From an uncultured bacterium (lineage in GTDB: Bacteria > Bacteroidota > Bacteroidia > Chitinophagales > Chitinophagaceae): 55,734 bases of DNA. The DNA lies in the NCBI GenBank assembly GCA_903951405.1, contig CAJBBV010000187.1, positions 1-55,734 of the forward strand. Direction: 5' to 3'. The first letter of the stretch is position 1. Each line of letters begins with the position of its first letter. The notes under the pieces were generated by a model. That model worked only from the letters and a program-made list of their open reading frames with translations, was not told where the DNA came from and ran no database searches. The position numbers and the translations under genes are program-made. This document shows positions 39,867 through 50,199 of this stretch, in pieces.

Positions 39867-41156
39867 TCAACGAATCCCTCTATTGAATTGACTACTTACT
39901 TGACGGACTGATACAAGTTCATCATATCGCCCGCCAAGAGGCCTGAAATAGACCAACACTAGGTATACATTTTCGGTCTCCCATGCATCCTGTTCAGTTG
40001 AGGATGAGTTAAATCGAATGGAGCCCGATTTTATTTCCTTCAACGCATATTGGTAATCGTAATATCCTTGCTTCAAAAAAAGATCAGTTTCATAAACCCC
40101 TTTCTGTGGATTATAGATCAATGTTGCCTCAGGGTCTTTGCCGTAATTAGTTAACTCCCCAAAGACGACCAGATCTCCGGCTTCACGAGGCAGGCTGTTT
40201 GTTGGTCGATAGGAAAAATGAACTTTGGCATAATCTGCATTCCAAAATGGATTGATTGTTTCAATCGTTTCATTGATGAAGAGGCCATTGTTGTCTTTAT
40301 AAAAAAAATATTGTTTAGGCAATCGAGATTGGTCTTCTTTCACAAAAAGACTAAAACTGCTATCCGTGTTTTGCTGCTTTGAAATTCGATCTCCCAGCAA
40401 CCTAAAACTTCTAAGATTAAGCCATCTATATTCTTTACCTGCTGGCATCAACATCTCGTTCTCATTACTATATTGAAGTAATTCCTGACGAGTGAAGGTT
40501 GGCATGGTTAAAGTGAGCTTATTATCCCAACGGTAATTCTGGAGAATTTCAATACGGATTTGCTGTTGCGGATAGCGTACATCAAAATTTCGAGTATCCA
40601 CTTGAACTTGAAAACGATGATGGGTTTGAAAATATTCTTGATTAAATGGTTGCGTTACTTGAATAGCCATACTAAGCTTGTTGTCTACTACTAAGAAACG
40701 CTTCGTAAAAGCCAATTGGCTGGTATCCCCATTTAAAAAAACTTTTAATAAATAATTTCCCGATTTAATCGGTTGACAATTTCGGTCAGGTAATGTGGCT
40801 TGATAATGCGTATAACGGGTCAGTGAAATAGAAGAATTACGGTAGGTGTTTATTCTAACTTGTGAGTATCCTTTAACATAATCAAAATAACTAAGTTGTG
40901 CTGGAGTCCAATCTGCATTACATAATGTCAAGGTATAGTAATAGTTCTTAACGCCACCATCTAAGTCATCGTAATTCAACTCCAGTAGATCAGAAGAATT
41001 TAAGGCTAACACAGGATATGACAACGGATCGCCAAAACGATTCAACTTCACCGTTTTTATATTAGATAAATACACTTGATCTGGTAATCGCTGAGCAAAG
41101 GTTAAACCTACCAAAAATAGCATAAAAAGAAAAAGCACTATAGACTTGTTCATCAA
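39867..41156 (-). CDS. Type IX secretion system plug-like protein (DUF5103 family)
   Basis: Signal peptide, NYYYTLTLCNADWTPAQLSYFDYVKGYSQVRI, GKEYRWLNLRSFRLLGDRI, KQGYYDYQYAL; family assignment from memory. Confidence 0.8.
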   Translation of the reverse strand: MMNKSIVLFLFMLFLVGLTFAQRLPDQVYLSNIKTVKLNRFGDPLSYPVLALNSSDLLELNYDDLDGGVKNYYYTLTLCNADWTPAQLSYFDYVKGYSQVRINTYRNSSISLTRYTHYQATLPDRNCQPIKSGNYLLKVFLNGDTSQLAFTKRFLVVDNKLSMAIQVTQPFNQEYFQTHHRFQVQVDTRNFDVRYPQQQIRIEILQNYRWDNKLTLTMPTFTRQELLQYSNENEMLMPAGKEYRWLNLRSFRLLGDRISKQQNTDSSFSLFVKEDQSRLPKQYFFYKDNNGLFINETIETINPFWNADYAKVHFSYRPTNSLPREAGDLVVFGELTNYGKDPEATLIYNPQKGVYETDLFLKQGYYDYQYALKEIKSGSIRFNSSSTEQDAWETENVYLVLVYFRPLGGRYDELVSVRQVSSQFNRGIR

Positions 41157-41283
41157 TATCGTTTAGAGAACTAAATTAGTCATTTATTCAACTGGTTTGC
41201 GCAGGCTACGGTTTCAATAGCATCGGCTTTTCTTTGGTGAGTTTCCTCAATGAGTTGTATTTTTACTTGACAAGCACTTCTCC

Positions 41284-42516
41284 TTGAATTTATCTCTCAT
41301 TATAACTAAGCGCCTAATCTCAGCAAAAAAAAAGGCATTCTCATCATTTATAATGCGCATATCGATTGCAGCTACAACGATCAGCGTGGCAGCAATGATT
41401 GTTTCTTTATCCTTCATTAATGGATTTCAAAAGATAATTGCAGAGAAAATATTCGGTTTTTGGGGGCACATTCGGGTACAGCATTTTGAACCACTCAGAG
41501 CAAATATTGCTGAGGAAACACCAATTATACGAAACGATACGGCTGAATACATGATTGGTCATAATTCGCATGTATCATCGTTCAGCATTTTTGCAACCAA
41601 ATCTGCTATACTCAATGCGAATGGAACCATTGAAGGCATCTTAATGAAAGGTATATCAGGAGACTACCCTTTTGATAAAATAAATAGATTCCTAACAAAA
41701 GGACATTGGCCGGCTTTTAATGAGGCCACCTACAGCGACAATATTGCACTGTCAGAATATACTGCTAACCAATTGGGTACAGATGTAGGAAAATTTGTGC
41801 TGATTTATTTTATACAAACAGATGGGTCTGCTCCTAGAACAAGAAAGCTGAGGGTGAGCGGGCTGTTCAAAACAGGAATTGATGTATACGATAAGCTTTA
41901 TGCCATAGGAGATATAAAGCTCATTCAAAAATTAAATGGATGGAGTTCAAGAGATATTGGAGGCTATGAAATTAACGTACATGATCCATTCACAATGGAA
42001 GTTGCAGCCACTGAAATGTATGAGAAGCTCCCCTCTGGATGGAATGCCCAAACCCTTAGGGAACTATCTCCTGAGATATTTGATTGGTTAAACCTTCAGA
42101 ATACAAACAAGGTCATTCTCATTACGATCATGACTATCGTTGCTCTCATCAATTTAATTACATGCTTGATTATACTTCTACTAGAACGAACAAGTATGAT
42201 TGCACTTTTAAAAGCTCTTGGTGCCAGAGATATACAAATCCAACGAACATTTTTGGCTTATGGATCTTGGATATCAGGAATTGGCATAATGTACGGAACG
42301 ATACTGGGCTTAGCTATTTGCTTTCTCCAAAAATATACAGGATTTATTCGGCTTAATGAAGAAGCATATTACGTTAACATAGCACCAGTTGATATTCGAT
42401 ATCAAGATCTACTGCTTGTGTCGGGAGGAACTGCTCTTATCTCATTGGCAATTCTATTCATTCCTACCCTTATCAGTAGAAAAATCAATCCCTCAAAAGC
42501 CTTGAGATTTAAATAA
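41284..42516 (+). CDS. FtsX/LolCE-like ABC transporter permease
   Basis: MNLSLIITKRLISAKKKAFSSFIMRISIAATTISVAAMIVSLSFINGF, periplasmic domain, C-terminal TM block (ILLLERTSMIALLKALGARDIQIQRTFL). TTG start. Confidence 0.88.
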   Translation: MNLSLIITKRLISAKKKAFSSFIMRISIAATTISVAAMIVSLSFINGFQKIIAEKIFGFWGHIRVQHFEPLRANIAEETPIIRNDTAEYMIGHNSHVSSFSIFATKSAILNANGTIEGILMKGISGDYPFDKINRFLTKGHWPAFNEATYSDNIALSEYTANQLGTDVGKFVLIYFIQTDGSAPRTRKLRVSGLFKTGIDVYDKLYAIGDIKLIQKLNGWSSRDIGGYEINVHDPFTMEVAATEMYEKLPSGWNAQTLRELSPEIFDWLNLQNTNKVILITIMTIVALINLITCLIILLLERTSMIALLKALGARDIQIQRTFLAYGSWISGIGIMYGTILGLAICFLQKYTGFIRLNEEAYYVNIAPVDIRYQDLLLVSGGTALISLAILFIPTLISRKINPSKALRFK

Positions 42517-42518
42517 AC

Positions 42519-43259
42519 TTATTTTGTCATGCTCGACAAAATAATTGAAGTCGCTACAGCTGCGTTAAGTGATTCCGCATTACCATAACGTGGAATAGAT
42601 ACCTTATGCGTTGAGCGTAGACTAATATTAGGTGAAACGCCTCTTGCCTCGTTACCAATAACTAATATTGCTGGAGACGTAAAGTTGAAATCAAATATGG
42701 ATTGACCAGATAATTCTGCAGCATAGAGGGGGATAGTTTTAAACTGATCAATAACATCCATTAACTCTTCATAAAAAATATTGATTCGCATGATGCTTCC
42801 CATCGAGGCTTGAATAACTTTAGTATTAAAGGCATCAACTGTACGTGGGGAGCAGACGATATTCTTAACACCAAACCAATCACAAGATCGGATGATGGTC
42901 CCCAAATTTCCGGGATCTTGAATCTCATCTAGCATGACCGTTATCCCATGCAATAAATCAATTTTGTCTAGATGAGAAGGCTTAGAGACCAATGCAAGCA
43001 CTTCATTTGGCGTAGTTAATTGGGAGATTTTCTTAAGCTCGTCATCATTAATTATACTCAACTGAGTTAAGTTTTTCACAATTCCCTGCCTAGTTTCCGT
43101 CCAATTTTGAGTTGCAAACACCTCTAAGACCCTTTCAGGAAAAGAGTTTAGAAGCTCATCAACCATTTTCACTCCTTCTATGATAAAAACACCTGATTCG
43201 TCCCTATATTTTTTATGGGCTAAACTTTGGATATATTTGACATCAGATTTATTCAACAT
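42519..43259 (-). CDS. TrmH/SpoU-family RNA 2'-O-methyltransferase
   Basis: EIQDPGNLGTIIRSCDWFG, LVIGNEARGVSPNI, ESLNAAVATSIILS. Confidence 0.93.
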   Translation of the reverse strand: MLNKSDVKYIQSLAHKKYRDESGVFIIEGVKMVDELLNSFPERVLEVFATQNWTETRQGIVKNLTQLSIINDDELKKISQLTTPNEVLALVSKPSHLDKIDLLHGITVMLDEIQDPGNLGTIIRSCDWFGVKNIVCSPRTVDAFNTKVIQASMGSIMRINIFYEELMDVIDQFKTIPLYAAELSGQSIFDFNFTSPAILVIGNEARGVSPNISLRSTHKVSIPRYGNAESLNAAVATSIILSSMTK

Positions 43260-43282
43260 TTCAAACTAATAATTCTTACTAC

Positions 43283-45679
43283 TTGTTTTTGAAAAATGCT
43301 TTATACAGTCTATTGGGTGTATTGATGATCACATTCCTATTATCAGGATGTACAATCGTTAAGCGCTACCCTAAGAATACAGCTTTTTTTTTCGAAAATA
43401 ACATAAAATTCAATGGTAGCTTTCCAAAGCAGAAAAAGGTTGAAATAAAGAGTACTCTTTTATCCCAAATTGAAGACAGTGCTCAGATTAGGATAGCCAC
43501 TAAAATACCTTGGCCTTCCTTTCCTTGGGTCATTCCAGTCTCTATAATTGATAGCCCGAATCTATACAACGAACAACAAGTTATTCAATCTGCACAAAAT
43601 GTAAAAAACACCATGAGCAGCATTGGGTATAGAAGAAGTCAAATTAATTTTCAACTAGACACATTATTTAGACATAAACAAGTTCGTATTCGCACGAATT
43701 ATGTTATTGAACCGGGGCCACAATACACCATTGGCAGCATTGAATATGGTTTTATTGATTCTGCACTGCAACAGATCGCCAATAGTGAAAAAAATAACGC
43801 TCAACTCAAACAGGGAAAACCATTTGAATATCAAACAATCGACTTAGAAATAAATAGATTGATTGAGATTTTTCAAAATAAAGGATATTATAAGATATCC
43901 AAGCAAGATATCATTGCAGAGGCCGACACAAATTATACTGAACTTCTTGATGCAACATTAGACCCAATAGAATACACTAGAGCACTTACCCGAATTCAAC
44001 AAAAATCTGAGCAACCCGAAGTAAATCTGTTTTTCAGGTTGCGAGGCAAGATGGATAGCACTCACTACTTTCAATATAAAGTAGGTCAATTTATTATTTA
44101 CCCTGATCTATCATCAGAAGATACAATTGAGAAAAAGAAAGAAATCTCAGCCGATTCTGCCTTCATTGAGATACATTCTTTACACAATACATTTGATACA
44201 GGGTTTATTAGTAAATATATTGAGTTGATTCCGGGAACTGTATTCAAAAGAGAGAACTACAGCAAAACACTTAATAATTTCAACAAACTTGGTGCATGGC
44301 AAAACATCAACATCAGCTCTGAAATTGATGACTTAAAAAAACAACTGAATTATACACTTAGATTACAGCCAGCAAAAAAGCAATACTTCAGCATCGATTT
44401 AGAGGGGAGTAGTATCATCAACACTTCACAACTAATTCAAGTAGGAAGTGGACGCGTTGGGCTTGCCAATAATTTTACCCTTCGAAATAGAAATATTGGG
44501 AGGAAGGCCATTCAACTTGAAAATAATTTACGTACTGGTATTGAATTCAATAATTTTCAAAAAATTCTATCCGGAGAAATTACGCTTACGAATCGACTTA
44601 CTTTTCCATGGTTAGTTGCTCCTGTAAGCAATCGCATTAAGTCTTATTTTCAACAAGCAAGAACTATTGTATCCGCTGATGTATCATACATAGACCGTTT
44701 TCAGTTTTTCCAATTGAATACCTTTAATCTATTCATGGGATATGAGTGGAAACCAAACCCCTTTAGTTCTTGGCAGGTCAGGCCCATCAGCTTAGAGTAT
44801 ACACAGTTTCGCCCTGATAGTCTTTTCCTTGAATCCATTAAAAATTTTCCCCTATTGCTATATACATACAATAACGGATTATTAATTGGCATGAATGCCA
44901 TGTTCAATAGGAACTTGACGCCCAATGCCACTAGACACTTAAGCCTTCTTAAACTTTATGCAGAAGAGAGTGGCATCACAACAGGTGCCATATTCAAAAA
45001 CCTGACTAAAAACGGCAAGGCGCTTAGCAACTTATATCGTTTCATAAAGCTTGATGCAGAGTTCAAACATATCATCAATAATAAGAATAGCAGTTTGCAC
45101 CTTCGAGCGTTTGCCGGAGCGGGCTTTGCGTTTAGAACCGAATCGAAAAAAGGACAAGTAACCCTTCCGTTCTTTAAAAGCTTTATTGCTGGTGGCCCAA
45201 ACAGCATGCGCGGATGGTCTATCAGAAAACTTGGAATAGGTTCCAATATCTTTTATGATACCGTTGCATCGGGTACATTCAATGATAAGTATGCTGATGT
45301 TCAACTTGAAGCCAATGCTGAATATAGATTCAACCTATTTCAATTCTATGGATTTTGGATGAAAGGAGCTGTGTTCACCGATGTAGGAAATATTTGGTTC
45401 AGAAATGACCTTGATGGCACGCTGAAAAATGCAGGTTTTACTTTGAATAGACTCGGGAAAGATATTGCCGTTGCATCAGGATTTGGAACAAGACTTGATT
45501 TCAATTATTTCGTACTTCGTTTTGATCTTGGATTCCCAGTAAAAGATCCACGGTATAGTCCGTTGAACACAGGTAACGATAATATCAAGCGATTCTATAC
45601 TCCGAAAAGTGGTGGATGGTTTGTAGACCAAGTTTGGAATAAGCCAACCTTTCAATTTGCTATTGGGTATCCTTTCTAA
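43283..45679 (+). CDS. tamL: TamL-like lipoprotein of the BamA/TamA (Omp85) superfamily
   Basis: Lipobox MITFLLSGC, POTRA-like N-terminus, C-terminal surface-antigen barrel with SMRGW motif. TTG start (43283 or 43289). Confidence 0.85.
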   Translation: MFLKNALYSLLGVLMITFLLSGCTIVKRYPKNTAFFFENNIKFNGSFPKQKKVEIKSTLLSQIEDSAQIRIATKIPWPSFPWVIPVSIIDSPNLYNEQQVIQSAQNVKNTMSSIGYRRSQINFQLDTLFRHKQVRIRTNYVIEPGPQYTIGSIEYGFIDSALQQIANSEKNNAQLKQGKPFEYQTIDLEINRLIEIFQNKGYYKISKQDIIAEADTNYTELLDATLDPIEYTRALTRIQQKSEQPEVNLFFRLRGKMDSTHYFQYKVGQFIIYPDLSSEDTIEKKKEISADSAFIEIHSLHNTFDTGFISKYIELIPGTVFKRENYSKTLNNFNKLGAWQNINISSEIDDLKKQLNYTLRLQPAKKQYFSIDLEGSSIINTSQLIQVGSGRVGLANNFTLRNRNIGRKAIQLENNLRTGIEFNNFQKILSGEITLTNRLTFPWLVAPVSNRIKSYFQQARTIVSADVSYIDRFQFFQLNTFNLFMGYEWKPNPFSSWQVRPISLEYTQFRPDSLFLESIKNFPLLLYTYNNGLLIGMNAMFNRNLTPNATRHLSLLKLYAEESGITTGAIFKNLTKNGKALSNLYRFIKLDAEFKHIINNKNSSLHLRAFAGAGFAFRTESKKGQVTLPFFKSFIAGGPNSMRGWSIRKLGIGSNIFYDTVASGTFNDKYADVQLEANAEYRFNLFQFYGFWMKGAVFTDVGNIWFRNDLDGTLKNAGFTLNRLGKDIAVASGFGTRLDFNYFVLRFDLGFPVKDPRYSPLNTGNDNIKRFYTPKSGGWFVDQVWNKPTFQFAIGYPF

Positions 45680-45684
45680 GCCAA

Positions 45685-46185
45685 TTATTTAGACAACATT
45701 TCTTTCATCTTTTCGACCATCTTGTAGGTTGCAGGACAGTATTCTACATTCTGCTTGTGCACATGAATATATTCAACCATTTTCTTTTTTGCAAGATGCG
45801 GAAACCCAGCGCAATCGGCTGGACGTATTGCATAGATGGAACACATATTTGTTTTTTTATCTAGAAACTGACAAGGAGTTCTTGTATTCATCCAATCACC
45901 ATTGTTATCTAGATAAAGCCATTTTTCCTTAAACTCGTCTGGCGTTTGATCAAAATGTGCAGAGATGCGTACTATATCTTTTTTTGTAAAGGTAGGCGTC
46001 ATGGATTTACAACAATTTGCACAGGTAAGACAATCTACTTCTTGCCAAACTTCTTTTTCTATTTTTTCAGCTAGTTTATCTAGTCCACGTGGAGGATTTT
46101 TTTCAACCTTAGTAAGAAAAAGACGCATCTTCCTTTTATTTTTTCCAGACTTTATTTTGAATGAACGAAGGTTGATTGGTTCCAT
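45685..46185 (-). CDS. YkgJ-family cysteine-cluster protein
   Basis: VDCLTCANCCKSMTPTF, PCQFLDKKTNMCSIYAIRPADCAGFP. Confidence 0.9.
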   Translation of the reverse strand: MEPINLRSFKIKSGKNKRKMRLFLTKVEKNPPRGLDKLAEKIEKEVWQEVDCLTCANCCKSMTPTFTKKDIVRISAHFDQTPDEFKEKWLYLDNNGDWMNTRTPCQFLDKKTNMCSIYAIRPADCAGFPHLAKKKMVEYIHVHKQNVEYCPATYKMVEKMKEMLSK

Positions 46186-46280
46186 GCCTTACTTACTTAT
46201 TAAATTAGTGGTAATATTGAGGTGCGAATTTAATGGATTAAATGATTAATACAGAACTAAGCCTAGGAAATACTTAAAAC

Positions 46281-47186
46281 ATGTGGAACTCATATAAGAA
46301 GGGCTTTTTGATGCATCTGCAATTGGAGAAATCGCTCTCTCCCAATACAGTGGAGGCGTATGGGCTAGATTTGGACAAATTAATCCAATTCATTGAGTTG
46401 AATGAAATACAAGGTGGACCGGACAATATCTCGTTACATCAGCTTCAAGCGTATACACGATGGATTACAGAACTTGGGATGAGCGAACGCTCTCAATCCA
46501 GAATTATTTCCGGGATTAAATCTTTTTATAGATACTGCCTGCAGGAACAAATTAGCAAAACAGATCCTACAGAATTGCTTTCAGCGCCTAAATTGAAAAA
46601 GGCACTTCCTGATACCCTGACTTTTGAAGAGATCGAACTCATCATTTCTCAAATTGATTTAAGTAAGACAGAAGGCACACGAAATAAAGCTATGCTTGAA
46701 ACCCTTTATAGTTGTGGCTTAAGGGTTAGTGAGATAATAAGTTTAAGAAGATCACATTTGTATTTAGACATTGGTTTCGTTAGGGTAATAGGCAAAGGCG
46801 ATAAGGAAAGACTAATTCCAATTGGAGGAGAGGCTATAAAACATATCCTTATCTATGTAAATGAGATTAGATCTAAGATGACTGAAAAAAAAGGACATGA
46901 AGACATTTTATTTTTAAATAGACGAGGTACATCCTTGTCACGCATCATGGTATTCTACATTATAAAAGATCTGGTGATGAAGGCGAATATCAAAAAAACC
47001 ATTTCGCCCCATACTTTCAGGCATTCCTTTGCTACACACCTTGTTGAGGGTGGAGCAGATTTGAGGGCCGTACAAGAGATGCTTGGTCATGAAAGCATTA
47101 CCACTACAGAGATTTATACCCACTTGGATCGAAATTTTTTACGTGATACACTCAATAAATATCATCCCGGATTTAAAAATAAATAA
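46281..47186 (+). CDS. xerD: Tyrosine recombinase XerD-like
   Basis: Catalytic residues in SCGLRVSEI, HTFRHSFATHLVEGGADLRAVQEMLGHESITTTEIYTHLD. Confidence 0.92.
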   Translation: MWNSYKKGFLMHLQLEKSLSPNTVEAYGLDLDKLIQFIELNEIQGGPDNISLHQLQAYTRWITELGMSERSQSRIISGIKSFYRYCLQEQISKTDPTELLSAPKLKKALPDTLTFEEIELIISQIDLSKTEGTRNKAMLETLYSCGLRVSEIISLRRSHLYLDIGFVRVIGKGDKERLIPIGGEAIKHILIYVNEIRSKMTEKKGHEDILFLNRRGTSLSRIMVFYIIKDLVMKANIKKTISPHTFRHSFATHLVEGGADLRAVQEMLGHESITTTEIYTHLDRNFLRDTLNKYHPGFKNK

Positions 47187-47246
47187 TCATCTACTGAAAC
47201 CTATTGCCTTAGTTTTTGTTTTATCTTACAATCAAAATATAGTTAA

Positions 47247-48080
47247 ATGAAAAAGACACTTCTCGTTTTATTAACCCTTGCAACCTATTCGTTCAGCCTT
47301 GCTCAAGGCTTAAAAGTTCCATCCACTTCGACTACACAAAACATTAAACAGGAGTTTGGACTTGGTTCAATAGAACTGTCCTATTCTAGGCCTAGTATGA
47401 AAGGAAGAAGCATATTTGGAGATCTAGTTCCTTATGGAGCAATCTGGCGTACTGGAGCGAATGGAGCCACTACCCTAACCTTCAGCGAGGACGTAATTAT
47501 AGGAGGCACAAAAGTTGCTGCAGGCAAATATGGGCTACTTACTATTCCTGGTGGATATGAGTGGACCATCATCATTACAAAACAACTTGATGTTACCTCT
47601 CCAGCTGCCTACAAACAAGATATGGACGTGGTGAGGCTTACAGCTACAGCCAATTCACTACCCTTTTCAATTGAGACATTCATGATTTCATTTGATAAAG
47701 TAAAAAATAATTCAATTGAAATGATGTTGATTTGGGATCAAACAGCTGTTTCCTTCTCCATTAAACAGGATGTTGACACCAAAATTATGGGGCAAATTGA
47801 TAATTTAATGAATGCGGATAACAGGCCCTATTTTAATGCGGCTATGTATTATATGGACAATGGCAAAGACTTAACTAAAGCTTCACTTTGGTTTGACAAA
47901 GCCATTGAGCTGACTCCTAATGCATTCTGGATGTGGCATCAAAAAGCAAAATGCTTAGCACTTCAAGGTAAAAAAGCCGATGCAAAAGCTGCTGCACTTA
48001 AATCAATAGACTTAGCGAAAGCTGCACAAAATTCAGATTACGTAGCATTAAATGAAAAATTGATTGCAGGATTGAAATAA
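47247..48080 (+). CDS. DUF2911-domain protein with TPR-like C-terminus
   Basis: IELSYSRPSMKGRSIFGDLVPYGAIWRTGANGATTLTFSEDVIIGGTKVAAGKYGLLTIPG. Confidence 0.9.
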   Translation: MKKTLLVLLTLATYSFSLAQGLKVPSTSTTQNIKQEFGLGSIELSYSRPSMKGRSIFGDLVPYGAIWRTGANGATTLTFSEDVIIGGTKVAAGKYGLLTIPGGYEWTIIITKQLDVTSPAAYKQDMDVVRLTATANSLPFSIETFMISFDKVKNNSIEMMLIWDQTAVSFSIKQDVDTKIMGQIDNLMNADNRPYFNAAMYYMDNGKDLTKASLWFDKAIELTPNAFWMWHQKAKCLALQGKKADAKAAALKSIDLAKAAQNSDYVALNEKLIAGLK

Positions 48081-48095
48081 GAAATAAAACAGGTT

Positions 48096-48148
48096 AACTC
48101 CTTTATTAAGTTGGTTATATACTTACTTGATAAAGGAGTTTCTTTTAC
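48096..48148. terminator. Terminator between DUF2911 and PPTase genes
   Basis: AACTCCTTTAT...ATAAAGGAGTTTCTTTT inverted repeat. Confidence 0.7.
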
Positions 48149-48151
48149 CCC

Positions 48152-48772
48152 TCAATGTTCAACGTAGGTAACCCAGGTATCTTGATATCGTATATAATCA
48201 ACGAATAGCATCTTTTCCGAATCTGTTCCGAATTCAATCACTGCCTTTCCTTGGTCTAACAGCTCAATTTTCTTTATTTGAATTTGCTCGGCAAAATCAA
48301 CTGCCCCATCACCCCACCACTTGAAGACCGTCTCCTTAATACTCCAGAACAGCGTGGCATAAACCACCCTACTCTCCTCGTTACATCCTGACAGCAATTC
48401 ATACTCGTTAGCATTAAGAAATTTCGTTTCGACACGTAAAATCCGGGGATTGATGCGCTCCACGTCTATACCAACAGGAGCATTTTTACCCAACATAGCA
48501 GCTGAAAAGCCATCACAATGTGACAATGAAAAATGGAGCACTGACTCTGGTAGGATCGGCTTACCCGCTGTACTAAGCTCAACTTGATGAAAAGGAAAGC
48601 TGGGATGCATCAATTCAAGTAAATACCTAGAAGATAGCTGCTGAAGTCGCTTAACAGCATGTGAGGAGTCGGGTCTATAGGGTATTCGTTCAGCAAAAAA
48701 TGGCTCTTCTTCCTCTATACTCCATAGGGCTATTTGAGAACCGTGATGATCTTTAGTGAAAACCAATGGCAT
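48152..48772 (-). CDS. 4'-phosphopantetheinyl transferase superfamily protein
   Basis: FSLSHCDGFSAAMLGKNAPVGIDVERINPRI, FWSIKETVFKWWG. Confidence 0.92.
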   Translation of the reverse strand: MPLVFTKDHHGSQIALWSIEEEEPFFAERIPYRPDSSHAVKRLQQLSSRYLLELMHPSFPFHQVELSTAGKPILPESVLHFSLSHCDGFSAAMLGKNAPVGIDVERINPRILRVETKFLNANEYELLSGCNEESRVVYATLFWSIKETVFKWWGDGAVDFAEQIQIKKIELLDQGKAVIEFGTDSEKMLFVDYIRYQDTWVTYVEH

Positions 48773-48915
48773 GCTGTAAAGTTAAGCGATTGAGCGACAT
48801 TAGATACCTACACTTGGGCATTTTAAAATAAGGTACGCTGTTTACACTTTGTTGAAAAATCGACTTCAAAAGCTAACCGTAAATCACGAATTTCGGGAGG
48901 TAAAAACTGTAGAAA

Positions 48916-49452
48916 ATGATTTTGTCTGACTTACGCATCTTGGAAGAAATTGAAAAAGGAACCATTAAAATTACCCCATACGACAGAAATTGTCTAGGCA
49001 GTAACTCATATGATGTCCATTTAGGAAAATGCTTAGCAACGTACACGAATCATGTGTTGGATGCCAAAAAGCATAATGAAATTGAATATTTTGATATCCC
49101 GGATGAGGGATTTGTATTGTATCCCCATTTATTTTATTTAGGTGTTACCCTTGAGTATACTGAAACACACGAGCATGTGCCATTTCTAGAGGGGAAATCA
49201 TCAACTGGACGTTTAGGCATTGATATCCATGCAACAGCTGGAAAGGGAGATGTTGGCTTTTGTGGAAATTGGACCTTAGAAATTTCTGTGAAACAACCTG
49301 TTAAGATTTACCATGGCATGCCGATCGGTCAGCTCATTTATTTCCCAGTGGATGGCGAGATTGAGGTGAAATACAATCAGAAGAAGAATGCTAAATACAG
49401 CAGTCAGCCAAATAAGCCGATCGAGAGTATGATGTGGAAGAATAGTTTTTAG
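48916..49452 (+). CDS. dcd: dCTP deaminase
   Basis: MILSDLRILEEIEKGTIKI, NSYDVHLG, EGKSSTGRLGIDIHATAGKGDVGFCGNWTLEI. Confidence 0.95.
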   Translation: MILSDLRILEEIEKGTIKITPYDRNCLGSNSYDVHLGKCLATYTNHVLDAKKHNEIEYFDIPDEGFVLYPHLFYLGVTLEYTETHEHVPFLEGKSSTGRLGIDIHATAGKGDVGFCGNWTLEISVKQPVKIYHGMPIGQLIYFPVDGEIEVKYNQKKNAKYSSQPNKPIESMMWKNSF

Positions 49453-49461
49453 TGATTTGAA

Positions 49462-50139
49462 ATGAAAGCATTTCTAATCATCTCAAAATACAAAAACCGC
49501 AATATCCCCTTCGCTTTCCTAAGCATGGCCATATTTCATATTCCCCTTTTCTTTAATAAAAAGGTGTTTTTCTACAAACTCATGGGTTGTGGTAAAAACG
49601 GGACCTTCGATATTCACCCAGATTTTAATCAATGGGCCATCATGGTATTCTTTCAAACAGAGAATCCAGAAACCATGGAACCTAATCCAGATTCTGTGGT
49701 AGGTGGATTCATCCGCTTTTGGTGGAGATTCTTTAAGGTAAACCTGTCGTGGTTTCTATTAGAACCCTATGCCGGCCATGGAACCTGGGATGGAAAATCA
49801 TTCGTCAGTCAACGAAAAAGTAGCGAGGAACCAATTGGCAAAATCGGAGTACTGACTAGAGCTACCATACGGCTCAGTAAATTGGGGCAATTCTGGAGAG
49901 CCGTTCCCCATGCATCAAAAGACCTTAGCCAAACCCAAGGACTTTTGTATTCTGTTGGAATCGGGGAAATCCCTTTCGTTAAACAAGCTACCTTTAGTAT
50001 ATGGGAAAGCATGGCAGACATGAAAGCCTTTGCCTATAAAAAGAGAGCCCATCAAGAAGTAATACAACAAACCCGCGATGGGAATTGGTATAGTGAAGAG
50101 ATGTTCCTTCGGTTCAAAATGCTTGCAGAAAAAACATAA
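49462..50139 (+). CDS. Spheroidene monooxygenase (CrtA)-like protein
   Basis: IGVLTRATIRLSKLGQFWRAVPHASKDL, KQATFSIWESMADMKAFAYKKRAHQEVIQQTRDGNWYSEEMFLRF. Confidence 0.78.
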   Translation: MKAFLIISKYKNRNIPFAFLSMAIFHIPLFFNKKVFFYKLMGCGKNGTFDIHPDFNQWAIMVFFQTENPETMEPNPDSVVGGFIRFWWRFFKVNLSWFLLEPYAGHGTWDGKSFVSQRKSSEEPIGKIGVLTRATIRLSKLGQFWRAVPHASKDLSQTQGLLYSVGIGEIPFVKQATFSIWESMADMKAFAYKKRAHQEVIQQTRDGNWYSEEMFLRFKMLAEKT

Positions 50140-50199
50140 TATAACTATATATAATACTGATAATAAAGTATTTACATAGTCTAACTAAATAAAAATTAA

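Noticed and set aside
46281-47186. Tyrosine recombinase as sign of a mobile element
   Set aside because: Sequence looks like housekeeping XerD; no att-like repeats, cargo genes or composition shift nearby.
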